From the NCBI RefSeq assembly GCF_000739995.1, contig NZ_BBJX01000013.1, positions 87,572 through 151,571 on the forward strand: DNA of 64,000 nucleotides, given 5' to 3'. Numbering within the stretch: the first letter of the stretch is position 1; every line of letters begins with the position of its first letter. The position numbers and the translations under genes are program-made. The notes beneath the pieces are model-generated. The model saw only the letters and a program-made list of their open reading frames with translations, was not told where the DNA came from and did not search any database. The stretch comes from Comamonas granuli NBRC 101663. GTDB lineage: Bacteria > Pseudomonadota > Gammaproteobacteria > Burkholderiales > Burkholderiaceae_C. This document shows positions 7,614 to 16,599 of the stretch, in pieces.

Positions 7614-9563
7614 TCAGCGCGCCAGCCCTGCAATCAGGGTGTCGAAGATATTCTGTGCGATCTGGATCATCTTGGCCGAGGCCTGGTAGGCCTGCTGGTA
7701 CTGGATCAGGCGGGCCGCCTCCTCGTCGAGGTTGACGCCGGAGACCGCCGTGCGGTCGCGCTCCAGGTTGGCGGCGATGGCAGAGGACAGCTCGGCCGCA
7801 AATTGGGCGCTCTGCGTGCGCGTGCCCACCTGGGCGATGGCGCTGGCAAAGCCGTCGGACAGCGTGGCACCGTCGAACATGGGCACGTCGCGCAGGTCCA
7901 TGAGCGAGCGGGCGTTGCCCGCGTCGCGCTTGTACCAGTCGCCATAGGCCGGATTGAGCGAGTCGTCCAGGGTGATCGTGTCGCCGACGCGCGGCGTGCC
8001 CGTCACGGTCAGCGACCAGCCCGTGGGCGGGGTGGCGTTGTCGTAGGTGATGGGCTGGCCCGGGGTGTAGGTGAACGTTCCGCCGATGTCCGAGCGGGTG
8101 TAGGTGCTGGGGCTGTCGAACGTGATGGTCACGGGCACGGTGGTGCCGGGCGGGTTGCTCAGCGCCTTGAGGTTGACCAACTGCACATTGCCCTGGTTGG
8201 TGGCGCCCATGGCTGCGTTGACCGGGTTGGCGGCGGCCAGGTCCACCGGCGAATACTGCAAGGCCTTGAACTCGGCTGCGGCCCCCTGCAGGGCGGTGAT
8301 CATGTAGCGATCGCCTGGATTGGGCGGTCCGGAGAGCGCCACGCCCAGGCCCTGCGCGGCAAACACGGCGTCCACGGTGACGGGTGGCGCGCCGGAGCCG
8401 TCGAAGGCGAAGATCTTGCCGTCCGACAAGCGCGTGATGGAGCCCGCGTCGGGGGCGGTGAAGTCGATGGTGTAGCTCGACGCCTGCAGCAGTGTCGGGT
8501 CCACCACCGTCAGGTCCAGGTCGGCGGATGAGCTGTTCGTGCTGCTGGGAATGGCCTTGCCCAGGGCGATGGGGGCGAACAGGTTGTCGCCCACCTGGCC
8601 ATCCAGCGTCAGCCCCAGGCGGTTTTGCTGGTTCATGGACTCGCTGATGGCCACCGCCATGCGGCCCAGCAGGTTGCGGCCCTCGGCCAGGTCGCTGTTC
8701 TGAAAGCGCAGCAGGCCCGCGATGTCGCCGCCGCCGAGCATGCTTTCGTTGAGCTCGACCTTGACGCTGGAGCCCGGTGCCAGGAAGCTGAGCACCTTGC
8801 GCCCGCTGCCCGCGCCGAAGTCGGCGGGGTCGTCGATGGACAGCGAGGCGGCCTTGTTGCCCAGCACCAGCGGCTGGCTGCCGGCCACGAAGACGCTGAC
8901 CGAGCCGTCGTCGGCCGCCACCTGCGAGGTCTGGATATGCTGGTTGAGCTCGCGGATCAGCTGGTCGCGCCGGTCGAGCAGGTCGTTGGCGGGCTGGCCG
9001 TTGCCCTTGGCGCGGGCGATTTGCTCATTGACCTCGGCAATGTTCTTCGCCAGGTTGTTGACGGCGAATATGCTGCCCTTGAACTGCTCGCCCACGGTGT
9101 AGCCGATCTCGTCCAGGCGCTGCGAGGCGTCGCGCATGCGCGATGCCAGCTCGTCCATGCGCGTGAGCGCCACGTTGCGTGCCGTCAGGTCCATGGGGCT
9201 GCTGACCACGTCGGACAGCGCGTTCATCATCTGGTTGACCGAGGCGCCGATGCCGCTCTCGCCGCCGCTGAACACGTCCTGCAACTGGCGCAGGCGCTCC
9301 AGCCGGGCGGTGTCGCCCGCGTCCATGGCTGCCGCAGCCGTGGCCTGGCGCGTGAGCAGTTCGCTGTGGTTGCGCAGCACCGTCGCCACCTCGACGCCCT
9401 TGCCGATGTAGCCGCCGCCCGTGAACTGGCCCTGCACGGTCTGCAGCACCACGCTCTGGCGCGAGTAGCCCGCGGTGCTGACGTTGGCGATGTTGTGGCC
9501 CGTGGTCTGCAGGGCCATCTGGTTGGCCAGCAGGGCGCGGGCTCCGACGTTGAGCAGGCTCAT
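7614..9563 (-). CDS. flgK: Flagellar hook-associated protein FlgK (HAP1)
   Basis: This is a 649-residue axial protein. The conserved N-terminus (SLLNVGARALLANQMALQTT, then GHNIANVSTAGYSRQ) and C-terminal helix (EEAARLIQYQQAYQASAKMI) are the polymerisation ends shared by rod/hook/HAP proteins. The central part is longer than the 547-residue E. coli version. It forms the first junction ring between hook and filament and needs the FlgN chaperone, encoded at 18437. GGAGG lies eight bases before the ATG. It sits between flgJ and flgL in the flg operon. Confidence 0.96.
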   Translation of the reverse strand: MSLLNVGARALLANQMALQTTGHNIANVSTAGYSRQSVVLQTVQGQFTGGGYIGKGVEVATVLRNHSELLTRQATAAAAMDAGDTARLERLRQLQDVFSGGESGIGASVNQMMNALSDVVSSPMDLTARNVALTRMDELASRMRDASQRLDEIGYTVGEQFKGSIFAVNNLAKNIAEVNEQIARAKGNGQPANDLLDRRDQLIRELNQHIQTSQVAADDGSVSVFVAGSQPLVLGNKAASLSIDDPADFGAGSGRKVLSFLAPGSSVKVELNESMLGGGDIAGLLRFQNSDLAEGRNLLGRMAVAISESMNQQNRLGLTLDGQVGDNLFAPIALGKAIPSSTNSSSADLDLTVVDPTLLQASSYTIDFTAPDAGSITRLSDGKIFAFDGSGAPPVTVDAVFAAQGLGVALSGPPNPGDRYMITALQGAAAEFKALQYSPVDLAAANPVNAAMGATNQGNVQLVNLKALSNPPGTTVPVTITFDSPSTYTRSDIGGTFTYTPGQPITYDNATPPTGWSLTVTGTPRVGDTITLDDSLNPAYGDWYKRDAGNARSLMDLRDVPMFDGATLSDGFASAIAQVGTRTQSAQFAAELSSAIAANLERDRTAVSGVNLDEEAARLIQYQQAYQASAKMIQIAQNIFDTLIAGLAR

Positions 9564-9579
9564 GGCAAATCCTCCGTAT

Positions 9580-10488
9580 TCAGGCCATGGCGCGCAGTGC
9601 GCTCTGGATGGCGCCGCTGAGCTTGCGTGCGTACTGCGGGTCGGTGGCGTAGCCGGCCTTCTGCAGGGCCGTGGCGTAGGCCTGGGCCGAGCCGGTCTGG
9701 CTGCGTGCCTGCCCGTAGCGCGGGTTGTCGTTGATCAGGCGGGCGTAGTCGCGGAACGAGTTCTCGTAGGAGTCGTAGGCGCGGAACTTGGCCACCACCT
9801 TGCGCGGCACGCCATCGACGTACTCGGTGGTCGTCACCTCGGCCACCTTGCCCGTCCAGCCCTTGCCCGCCTTGATGCCGAACAGGTTGAACGAGTCGCT
9901 GCCGTCGGCATTCTTGATAGTGCTCTTGCCCCAGCCGGTCTCGTGCCCGGCCTGGCCCAGCATGAAGGCGGCGGGGATGCCGCTGTCCTGGGCCACGCGC
10001 TCGGCCGTGCTGCTCAGGTGCTGCACAAAATCGTCGCGCCCCGCCGGTGCGGGCGTGGCGGCGCCAACGGGCGCGGCACCCGTGGCCTTGCGCACCCCGG
10101 CGGCCCCCAGGCTCAGCGTGGACGGGGCAGATGCGCCCGGCGCCGCCGGGGCCACGCCCATGGCCTGCGCGAGCTGGCGCGCAATGGCGTCGGACAGGCC
10201 GCCGTTCTGGCCCGACAACTGCACCGAGAGCTGCTGGTCCAGCAGATCGGTGCCCAGGTCGCCCTGGGCGCCGTCGAGCAGGCCGGACTTGAGCGTGGCC
10301 TCGCGCATGCTCTTGATCATCTCGCGCATGAACAGCGATTCGAACTGCTTGGCCGCCTCGCGTGCGGCGGCGGGGTCGTTCTGGCTGGCGTCGAGCTTGA
10401 GGCGGTCGAGCGAGCGCGCATCGGCCGCCAGACCGGTCATGCTGCTGGTGTGGCTGGTGCTGCTGGCGAGGGGCAGGGAGAGGGCCAT
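9580..10488 (-). CDS. flgJ: Flagellar rod-assembly protein/muramidase FlgJ
   Basis: The 302-residue protein has the two-domain gamma/betaproteobacterial form. The N-terminal rod-cap domain (AAKQFESLFMREMIKSMREA, about residues 45-65) is followed by a linker and a C-terminal glucosaminidase/muramidase domain from about residue 150. That domain contains the catalytic glutamate motif GQAGHETGWGKS and the family motif YDSYENSFRDYA. It opens the peptidoglycan layer so the rod can cross the periplasm. It lies between flgI and flgK. Confidence 0.95.
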   Translation of the reverse strand: MALSLPLASSTSHTSSMTGLAADARSLDRLKLDASQNDPAAAREAAKQFESLFMREMIKSMREATLKSGLLDGAQGDLGTDLLDQQLSVQLSGQNGGLSDAIARQLAQAMGVAPAAPGASAPSTLSLGAAGVRKATGAAPVGAATPAPAGRDDFVQHLSSTAERVAQDSGIPAAFMLGQAGHETGWGKSTIKNADGSDSFNLFGIKAGKGWTGKVAEVTTTEYVDGVPRKVVAKFRAYDSYENSFRDYARLINDNPRYGQARSQTGSAQAYATALQKAGYATDPQYARKLSGAIQSALRAMA

Positions 10489-10538
10489 GGCTCAAGCCTC
10501 CGGAGTGCGGCGCGTGAGCGGCCGGTTCTGCGTTGCCT

Positions 10539-11690
10539 TCATATGACCTCCAGCTCCGCGTTCAGCGCCCCGGCGGCCTTGATGGCCTGCAGGATGGCCA
10601 GCAGGTCCTGCGGCGTGGCGCCCAGGGCGTTGAGGGCGCGCACCACGTCGGGCAGTTGTGCCGAGGCCGGCACCTGGATGATGTTGCCCGGCTCCTGGTT
10701 GATCTGGATGTCGCTCTTTTGCGTCACCACCGTCTGCCCCTGCGACAGGGGCGCGGGCTGGCTGATGACGGGCGTGCTGCTGATGACGATGGACAGGTTG
10801 CCGTGCGCAATGGCGCAGGGCCCGAGCGTGACCGCCTGGTTGAGCACCACCGAGCCCGTGCGCGCGTTGATGACCACCTTGGCTGCGGGCACCATGGCCT
10901 CGATGGGCAGCTCTTCCAACTCGGCGATGAAGTTCACGCGCGCGTTGGGCTCCATGGGGGCGCGCACCTGCACGGTGCGGCCGTCCAGGGCCAGGGCGCG
11001 GCCCTCGCCCATGCGGGCGTTAATAGCCTGTGCCACGCGCCGCGCGGTCTGGAAGTCCGAGGCGTTGAGCCCCAGCGTCACGCTGTCGCCCTCGTGCAGC
11101 GGCGTGGGCACGGCGCGCTCGACCTGCGCGCCCTGCGGGATGCGCCCGGCGCTCAGGTGGTTGATCTGCACCTTGCTGCCGCCGGCCGCCGCGCCGGCGC
11201 CGCCCACGACCAGGCTGCCTTGCGCCAGGGCGTAGATCTCGCCGTCGGCGCCGCGCAGCGGCGTGGCGATCAGCATGCCGCCCTTGAGCGACTTGGCGTT
11301 GCCCATGGAGGAGACGTTCACATCGACGAACTGCCCCGGCTGGGCGAACGCCGGGAGCTGTGCCGTGACGATCACGGCGGCCACGTTCTTGAGCTGCAAC
11401 TGCCCCGCCAGGTTGGGCGGCAGGCTCACGCCCATGTTCTGCAGGTAGTTCTGCATGGACTGCGTGGTATAGGGCATTTGCGTGGTCTGGTCGCCCGTGC
11501 CGTCCAGGCCCACCACCAGGCCGTAGCCCGTGAGCTGGTTGCTGCGCACGCCTTGCACGGCCGCCACTTCCTTGATGCGCAGCGCCTGGGCGGGGGGCGC
11601 AGCGCACAGCACCAGCAGGGCCGCCAGCGGCCCCAGCAGGCGGCGCAAGGTGATCCAGAGGGAGAAAGACGGAGCTTGCATGCTGCCCAT
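10539..11690 (-). CDS. flgI: Flagellar P-ring protein FlgI
   Basis: The 383-residue protein begins with a Sec signal peptide (TLRRLLGPLAALLVLCAAPPAQA). The conserved FlgI start RIKEVAAVQGVRSNQLTGYG follows, with GLVVGLDGTGDQ and the C-terminal PDVVRALNALGATPQDLLAI. It forms the periplasmic P ring around the rod. ATG at 11690 or 11681 would both give the signal peptide, and neither has a strong ribosome-binding site. Unlike the other flg genes it is separated from its upstream neighbour flgH by 211 bases, which include a palindromic repeat. Confidence 0.95.
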   Translation of the reverse strand: MGSMQAPSFSLWITLRRLLGPLAALLVLCAAPPAQALRIKEVAAVQGVRSNQLTGYGLVVGLDGTGDQTTQMPYTTQSMQNYLQNMGVSLPPNLAGQLQLKNVAAVIVTAQLPAFAQPGQFVDVNVSSMGNAKSLKGGMLIATPLRGADGEIYALAQGSLVVGGAGAAAGGSKVQINHLSAGRIPQGAQVERAVPTPLHEGDSVTLGLNASDFQTARRVAQAINARMGEGRALALDGRTVQVRAPMEPNARVNFIAELEELPIEAMVPAAKVVINARTGSVVLNQAVTLGPCAIAHGNLSIVISSTPVISQPAPLSQGQTVVTQKSDIQINQEPGNIIQVPASAQLPDVVRALNALGATPQDLLAILQAIKAAGALNAELEVI

Positions 11691-11835
11691 TGTGGGCGCG
11701 GGGGCGGATTTCTAAAACCCGAAAAACGCCTGCTTTGCGGGCCATTTGCCGCGGCTGCGGGCGGTGCGCGGCGCACCGCCGCCAGGCAGGCCGGCGCGCC
11801 GTACGCAGGGTGGCGGCGGCGCGTGGAATTTGGGG

Positions 11836-11890
11836 TCAAAATGGCTTCCAGCGCTTATCTGAAAAGCGCTGGAAGCTATGAAATTAATAG
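11836..11890. repeat. Comamonadaceae-type short repeat, copy 2 (flgH-flgI gap)
   Basis: A perfect 13-bp stem, GCTTCCAGCGCTT (11844-11856) against AAGCGCTGGAAGC (11864-11876) with a 7-base loop, is flanked by AAAATG and ATGAAATTAATAG. It begins 12 bases downstream of the flgH stop. The transcript would form a stable hairpin between flgH and flgI. There is no clean U-tract, so it may stabilise or attenuate rather than terminate. The rest of the flgH-flgI gap (11691-11835) is only G+C-rich sequence with no gene seen. Confidence 0.85.
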
Positions 11891-11901
11891 TGATCCGGGC
11901 C

Positions 11902-12600
11902 TCAGAACGGCGTGACCGAATTGAAGAAGCGCCCCATCCAGCCCATGGCCTGGGCCTCGTTCTGCGCGCCGCGCCCGCGCGACTCCACGCGCACATTGGC
12001 CACCTGGGTCGAGGCGATGACGCTGCCGGGCTGCAGCATGCGCGGGTCCACGGTACCGGAGAAGCGCAGCACGTCCACGTTCTGGTTCACGCCGATCTGC
12101 TTCTCCCCGGCCACGACCAGGTGGCCGTTGGGCAGTACGTCGATGACGGAGGCGGTGATCGAGCCCTCGAACTTGTTCGCGCTTTCCGTGCCGCCCTTGC
12201 CGGCAAAGGTATTGGCCGACTTGGCGCCCAGGGTGGTCTTGTCGGTAAAGGCCTTGCCCACGAAGGGCAGGGCGGTGATGCCCGCCGAGGTTTCCGAGTT
12301 GCGGTCCACGGTGGACGAGGACTTCTGGCTGGCTGTGATGTTCTCGATGATCTGGATGGTCACCAGGTCGCCCACCAGGCGGGCGCGCCGGTCCTCGAAC
12401 ATCGGGCGGTAGCTGGCCTGGCTGTACAGGCTGCCCGTGGCGGCGGCCGGCGCGCGCTGCGTGGTGCTGAGGGCGGGCGGCGTGGTGGGCAGCACGTCCA
12501 CCGGCGGTGCGGGCGAGAGGCTGGCGCAGCCCGCCAGGGCGGCGGCGGCCAGCAGCAGGGCGGCGCGGACGGGGGAGTGCAGTGCGCGGGAGCGGGGCAT
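11902..12600 (-). CDS. flgH: Flagellar L-ring lipoprotein FlgH
   Basis: Start 12600 gives 232 residues with a lipoprotein signal peptide ending in the lipobox LAGC (Cys25). An in-frame ATG at 12621 would add seven residues. The body has the FlgH motifs SLYSQASYRPMFEDRRARLVGD and GDLVTIQIIENI, then the C-terminal NGHLVVAGEKQI and GTVDPRMLQPGSVIAST. It forms the outer-membrane L ring that works with FlgI. It lies 34 bases after flgG. Confidence 0.95.
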   Translation of the reverse strand: MPRSRALHSPVRAALLLAAAALAGCASLSPAPPVDVLPTTPPALSTTQRAPAAATGSLYSQASYRPMFEDRRARLVGDLVTIQIIENITASQKSSSTVDRNSETSAGITALPFVGKAFTDKTTLGAKSANTFAGKGGTESANKFEGSITASVIDVLPNGHLVVAGEKQIGVNQNVDVLRFSGTVDPRMLQPGSVIASTQVANVRVESRGRGAQNEAQAMGWMGRFFNSVTPF

Positions 12601-12634
12601 GGCGGCAATCCTTGCAGGCAAAGGGCGGTGCGGT

Positions 12635-13417
12635 TCAGAGCTGGCTCAGCTTGGCCAGCATCTGGTCGGAGGTCTGGATGGCCTTGGAATTCATCTCGTA
12701 GGCGCGCTGGGTCTGGATCATGTTGACCAGTTCCTCCACCACGTTGATGTTGGACGACTCCAGGAAGCCCTGCTTGATGAACCCCAGGCCGTTGGTGCCC
12801 GGCGTGCCCTGTTGCGGCTGGCCCGAGGCGGCGGACTCCTTGAACAGGTTCTGTCCGATGGGCTCCAGGCCTGCCGGGTTGATGAAGCTCGACATGGCCA
12901 GGCTGCCGAGCTGCTGCGGCTGGGAGTTGCCCGAGATGAGGGCCGAGACGATGCCGTCGGCACTGATGCTGACGCTGGTCACCCCCTGCGGGATGGTGAT
13001 GCCATTGGCCACCGGCAGACCGCTGGAGGTCACCAGGCGGCCTTGCGCGTCCACCTGGAAGGAGCCGTCGCGCGTGTAGCCCAGGGTGCCGTCGGGCATG
13101 GTGACCTCGAAGAAGCCGTTGCCGTTGATGGCCACGTCCAGGTTGTTCTTGGTTTCCTGCAGCGAGCCCTGGGTGAAGTTGCGGCTCGTGGCCACGGTGC
13201 GCACGCCCAGGCCCAGGTGCAGGCCCGTGGGCAGCTGGTTCTGCTCGGTGGTGTTGGCGCCGACCTGGCGCAGGTTCTGGTAGATCAGGTCTTCGAACAC
13301 CGCGTTGTTGCGCTTGAAGCCGGTGGTCGAGACGTTGGCCAGGTTGTGCGAGATCACGTCCAGCTGTGTCTGCTGGGCGGTCATGCCGGTCTTGGCGATC
13401 CAGAGTGAATTCATCAT
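12635..13417 (-). CDS. flgG: Flagellar distal rod protein FlgG
   Basis: The 260-residue axial protein has the flg_bb_rod N-terminus (SLWIAKTGMTAQQTQLDVIS, then HNLANVSTTGFKR), the middle domain with INGNGFFEV and TRDGSFQVDAQGRLVT, and the C-terminal helix VEELVNMIQTQRAYEMNSK. Length matches the family. A GGAGT ribosome-binding site precedes an ATGATG start. FlgG forms the distal rod inside the P and L rings. Confidence 0.97.
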   Translation of the reverse strand: MMNSLWIAKTGMTAQQTQLDVISHNLANVSTTGFKRNNAVFEDLIYQNLRQVGANTTEQNQLPTGLHLGLGVRTVATSRNFTQGSLQETKNNLDVAINGNGFFEVTMPDGTLGYTRDGSFQVDAQGRLVTSSGLPVANGITIPQGVTSVSISADGIVSALISGNSQPQQLGSLAMSSFINPAGLEPIGQNLFKESAASGQPQQGTPGTNGLGFIKQGFLESSNINVVEELVNMIQTQRAYEMNSKAIQTSDQMLAKLSQL

Positions 13418-13435
13418 GGCGTGACTCCTTGGGAC

Positions 13436-14176
13436 TTAGGCGTTCATGCCCAGCAGGCGGCTGGCGGTCTTGTCATTGGTTTCGGCGGTCTGCAGCAGGC
13501 GCATCTGCTGCTCGAACTGGCGCGAGGCGGCGATCATGCCGACCATGCATTCCACGGCGTTCACGTTCGAGCCCTCCAGCGCGCCGGCCAGCATGCGCGC
13601 GTTGCCGTCCTGCGGCAGGGGGTCGCCCGAGGTGGTGCGGAACAAGCCATCGTCGCTGCGCTTGAGCGGATCCTCGGGCGTGGGCGTGGCCAGCTTCAGG
13701 CGGCCCAGGGCCTGCGGGTTCTGGCCCGCGATGCGCGCGGTGATGGTGCCGTCCGCACCCAGGGAGACCTCGGCCCCGGGCGGGACGTCGATGGGCGCGC
13801 CGCCGTCCGAGAGCACGGGCAGCCCCGTGGGTGTGAGCAACTGGCCCGTGGCCGAGACCTCGAAATGGCCGGAACGCGTATAGGCCTCGGTGCCGTCGCG
13901 GCCCTGCACGGCAAACCAGGCATTGCCCACGGCCATGGCGTCCAGGTTGCGTCCCGTACGCTGCACGGGGCCAGGGGTGTCGCGGTGGCCCGAGGTGGCC
14001 TCGAGCGCAAAGACGCGCGTGCCCGCACCGTCGCCCTGCAACGGAACGGAGCGGAACGTGGACATCTCTGCGCGAAAGCCGTTGGTCGATACGTTGGCCA
14101 GGTTGTTGGACAGCACGGCCTGCCGGTGCGCGGCTGCGTTGGCCCCGGTCATGGTGGTGTAGATGATGCGGTCCAT
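13436..14176 (-). CDS. flgF: Flagellar proximal rod protein FlgF
   Basis: At 246 residues it is a paralogue of FlgG. The N-terminus MDRIIYTTMTGANAAAHRQA lacks the usual first-helix sequence but continues with VLSNNLANVSTNGFRAEM. The middle has GNAWFAVQGRDGTEAYTRSG and the C-terminus VNAVECMVGMIAASRQFEQQ. It forms part of the proximal rod and needs the flagellar export gate. It lies between flgE and flgG. Confidence 0.96.
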   Translation of the reverse strand: MDRIIYTTMTGANAAAHRQAVLSNNLANVSTNGFRAEMSTFRSVPLQGDGAGTRVFALEATSGHRDTPGPVQRTGRNLDAMAVGNAWFAVQGRDGTEAYTRSGHFEVSATGQLLTPTGLPVLSDGGAPIDVPPGAEVSLGADGTITARIAGQNPQALGRLKLATPTPEDPLKRSDDGLFRTTSGDPLPQDGNARMLAGALEGSNVNAVECMVGMIAASRQFEQQMRLLQTAETNDKTASRLLGMNA

Positions 14177-14210
14177 GGCGTGCCCCGTGGTTCAGTGGAG
14201 GTGTGTGCGC

Positions 14211-15458
14211 TCAGCGCAGGTTCACCAGCGTGGACATGATCTGGTCCTGCGTCTTGATGGTCTGCGCGTTGGCCTGGTAGGCGCGCTGCGCGGTCATCAT
14301 GTTGACCAGCTCGGCCGTGAGGTCCACGTTGGAGTCTTCGAGTGCGCCCGAACGCAGCATGCCGAAATTACCGTCCCCCGGCTTGCCCAGCACGGCGGGC
14401 CCGGAGTCGAAGGATTCGACCCAGTTGTTCCCGCCCACCGAGAGCAGGCCCTGCGGGTTGCGGAAGTTGGCCAGCGCCACCTGGGCTTCGGCGCGGGTCA
14501 CGCCGTTGGAGTAGCTGGCGAGCACCATGCCGTCCTTGGAGATGTTGATGCTCGTGAGATCGCCCGAGGCATAGCCGTTCTGCGTGAGATCGGCCACGGC
14601 GAACTTGCTGCCGAACTGCGTGCACTGGGACAGGTCAAGACGCACGTTCCATGGGGCTGCAGGCGGGTTGGGTGGGTTGTTCGGGTTGGGTGAAACAATA
14701 TATGGCGCCGACATGTCCAGGTCGATGGGCGCGTTTGCGGGGTCATACACGCCGTTGCCATCAAAGAGCACAGAGCCTACAGGGCTGCCAGTGGGTTGAA
14801 TGGTTTCGTCCAGTGTGGTGTACACATCCCAGTTGTTGGAGCCGTTCTTGACAAAGTAGAGGTTGACCGGAATTGCGACCCCTTGCGTGTCATAGACATT
14901 GATCGAGGTGCCGTAGGTGGAGCGAGGCGTGTTCGGAGTCACAGATGCAGCGTCAACCACACGCGCATCCAGGTTCAGCGTGGCGTTGATGTTGTCGGTC
15001 TGCTTGGCCTGGATGGGCGCGCCGGTGGGGAAGTTCAGCGGTGTGGCTTCGGAGGTGCTCAGGCCGGTGGCCGGGTCCACCTTGAACCCCATGACCTTGG
15101 CACTGGCATTGGTCACGAGATCCCCGTCCTTGTTGAGCTTGAAATTGCCCGCGCGGGTGTAAGCGGGCGAGCCATCGGCCTGCATGACCTTGAAGAAGCC
15201 ATTGCCGTTGATGGCCACGTCCAGGCTGTTGCCCGTCACGGTGATGTTGCCCTGCGAAAACTGCTGCGACACGGCGGCCACTTCCACGCCGATGCCGTAG
15301 TTGGTGCCGCCCGCGCCCATGGACGCGGCCACCATTTCGGCGAACTCCGCGCGCGAGGCCTTGAAGCCCGTGGTACCGACGTTGGCGATGTTGTGGCCGA
15401 TCACGTCCAGGTTCTTGCTGGAGGCGTTGAGGCCCGAGAGGCCGTGCTGGAATGCCAT
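14211..15458 (-). CDS. flgE: Flagellar hook protein FlgE
   Basis: The 415-residue hook subunit starts MAFQHGLSGLNASSKNLDVI and continues GHNIANVGTTGFKASRAEF. It carries the hook-specific middle (SDQFSQGNITVTGNSLDVAI-like and VYDTQGVAIPVNLYFVK) and ends in VDLTAELVNMMTAQRAYQAN. It polymerises on the rod under the FlgD cap. G+C in the central variable part (about 14640-14960) is visibly lower than at the ends, as expected for a surface-exposed region under diversifying selection. Confidence 0.97.
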   Translation of the reverse strand: MAFQHGLSGLNASSKNLDVIGHNIANVGTTGFKASRAEFAEMVAASMGAGGTNYGIGVEVAAVSQQFSQGNITVTGNSLDVAINGNGFFKVMQADGSPAYTRAGNFKLNKDGDLVTNASAKVMGFKVDPATGLSTSEATPLNFPTGAPIQAKQTDNINATLNLDARVVDAASVTPNTPRSTYGTSINVYDTQGVAIPVNLYFVKNGSNNWDVYTTLDETIQPTGSPVGSVLFDGNGVYDPANAPIDLDMSAPYIVSPNPNNPPNPPAAPWNVRLDLSQCTQFGSKFAVADLTQNGYASGDLTSINISKDGMVLASYSNGVTRAEAQVALANFRNPQGLLSVGGNNWVESFDSGPAVLGKPGDGNFGMLRSGALEDSNVDLTAELVNMMTAQRAYQANAQTIKTQDQIMSTLVNLR

Positions 15459-15488
15459 GGTGGTGCTCCTGGTGGATAGTCCGGAAAA

Positions 15489-16154
15489 TTACAAAATCGC
15501 CTTGATGCCGTCCTGCGTGGCCATGCCCCCGCGCCCGAGCTGGAACTGGAGCTTGCCGCCGTCCATGCTCACGGCGCTCACTTTGTCGATGGCCAGCGGC
15601 GTGGCGTCCACCACGGCCTGGGCGTTGTTGGCCACGACCTTGAAGCGCACGTTGGCGTCGCCCTGGTACTGTGCTGCGTCCCAGGCAAAGTTGTAGCGGC
15701 CCGCGGGCAGGGAGCCCATCTCGATGGCGCCCACCTGCTTGCCCGTGGGGTCGAGCACCTGCACCGTCACGCTGGCGGCCGAGCCCGCGAGGTCGAAGGC
15801 GCCGCTGGCCTTCTGCGTGGCCTCGTCCACGGTCATGGTGTTGCCCTCCACGAGCACCTGGCGGCCCACCATGCTGCCTGCCTGCATCAGTTGCTGCGCC
15901 GAGAACTGGGTCATCAGGCCCTTGACGGTCTCGTTGAGCTGCTGGATGCCCGTCACGGTGTTGATCTGCGCGATCTGCGAGGTCATCTGCGCGTTGTCCA
16001 GCGGGTTCATCGGGTCCTGGTTGTTGAGCTGCGCGACGAGCAGCTTGAGGAAGCGGTCCTGGGCGGCGTTGGCATCGGCAGCGCTGTCGGTCTTCTTCGA
16101 CGTGCTGGTCGCGCCGGCATCGATGGCGCTGGTGTCTATGGGGGTCATGAACAT
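15489..16154 (-). CDS. flgD: Hook-capping/scaffold protein FlgD
   Basis: The 221-residue protein shows the FlgD N-terminal motif (DRFLKLLVAQLNNQDPMNPL, then DNAQMTSQIAQINTVTGIQQ) and a C-terminal Ig/Tudor-like part with QVGAIEMGSLPAGRYNFAWD. It is a transient cap that guides FlgE polymerisation and is later replaced by FlgK. It lies between flgC and flgE with normal spacing. Confidence 0.96.
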   Translation of the reverse strand: MFMTPIDTSAIDAGATSTSKKTDSAADANAAQDRFLKLLVAQLNNQDPMNPLDNAQMTSQIAQINTVTGIQQLNETVKGLMTQFSAQQLMQAGSMVGRQVLVEGNTMTVDEATQKASGAFDLAGSAASVTVQVLDPTGKQVGAIEMGSLPAGRYNFAWDAAQYQGDANVRFKVVANNAQAVVDATPLAIDKVSAVSMDGGKLQFQLGRGGMATQDGIKAIL

Positions 16155-16170
16155 GGCGGTTCCTCGCGGC

Positions 16171-16575
16171 TCACTGGCCGATCTGCAGGGTCTTGAGCAA
16201 CAGCGACTTGGCCGTGTTCATGACCTCGATGTTGTTCTGGTACGAACGCGAGGCCGAGATCATGTTGACCATCTCCTCCACGGCATTCACGTTGGAGTGC
16301 GTCACATAGCCCTCCTGGTCGGCCGCCGGGTGGCTGGGGTCGAACACGCGGCGGCCCGGGGTCTCGCTTTCCTTGATGGCCGCGACGCGCACGCCCGCGG
16401 CCTGGTCCGGCCCCATGGGCTGGGCCTGGAACACCACCTGGCGCGCCTTGTAGGCCTTGCCATCGGGGCCGGCCACGGCATCCACGTTGGCCAGGTTGCT
16501 GGCCACCGCATTCAGGCGCTGGGACTGCGCGCTCACCGCGCTGCCCGAGACGTTGAAGATGGAGAACATTGACAT
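16171..16575 (-). CDS. flgC: Flagellar proximal rod protein FlgC
   Basis: The 134-residue protein starts MSMFSIFNVSGSAVSAQSQR and continues LNAVASNLANVDAV, with the C-terminal SNVNAVEEMVNMISASRSYQ. Both ends match the family, as does the length (about 134). It is a proximal rod subunit exported by the flagellar type III system, second gene of the flg operon. Confidence 0.96.
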   Translation of the reverse strand: MSMFSIFNVSGSAVSAQSQRLNAVASNLANVDAVAGPDGKAYKARQVVFQAQPMGPDQAAGVRVAAIKESETPGRRVFDPSHPAADQEGYVTHSNVNAVEEMVNMISASRSYQNNIEVMNTAKSLLLKTLQIGQ

Positions 16576-16599
16576 GGGGAACCTCTCTGGCTGCCAGCA

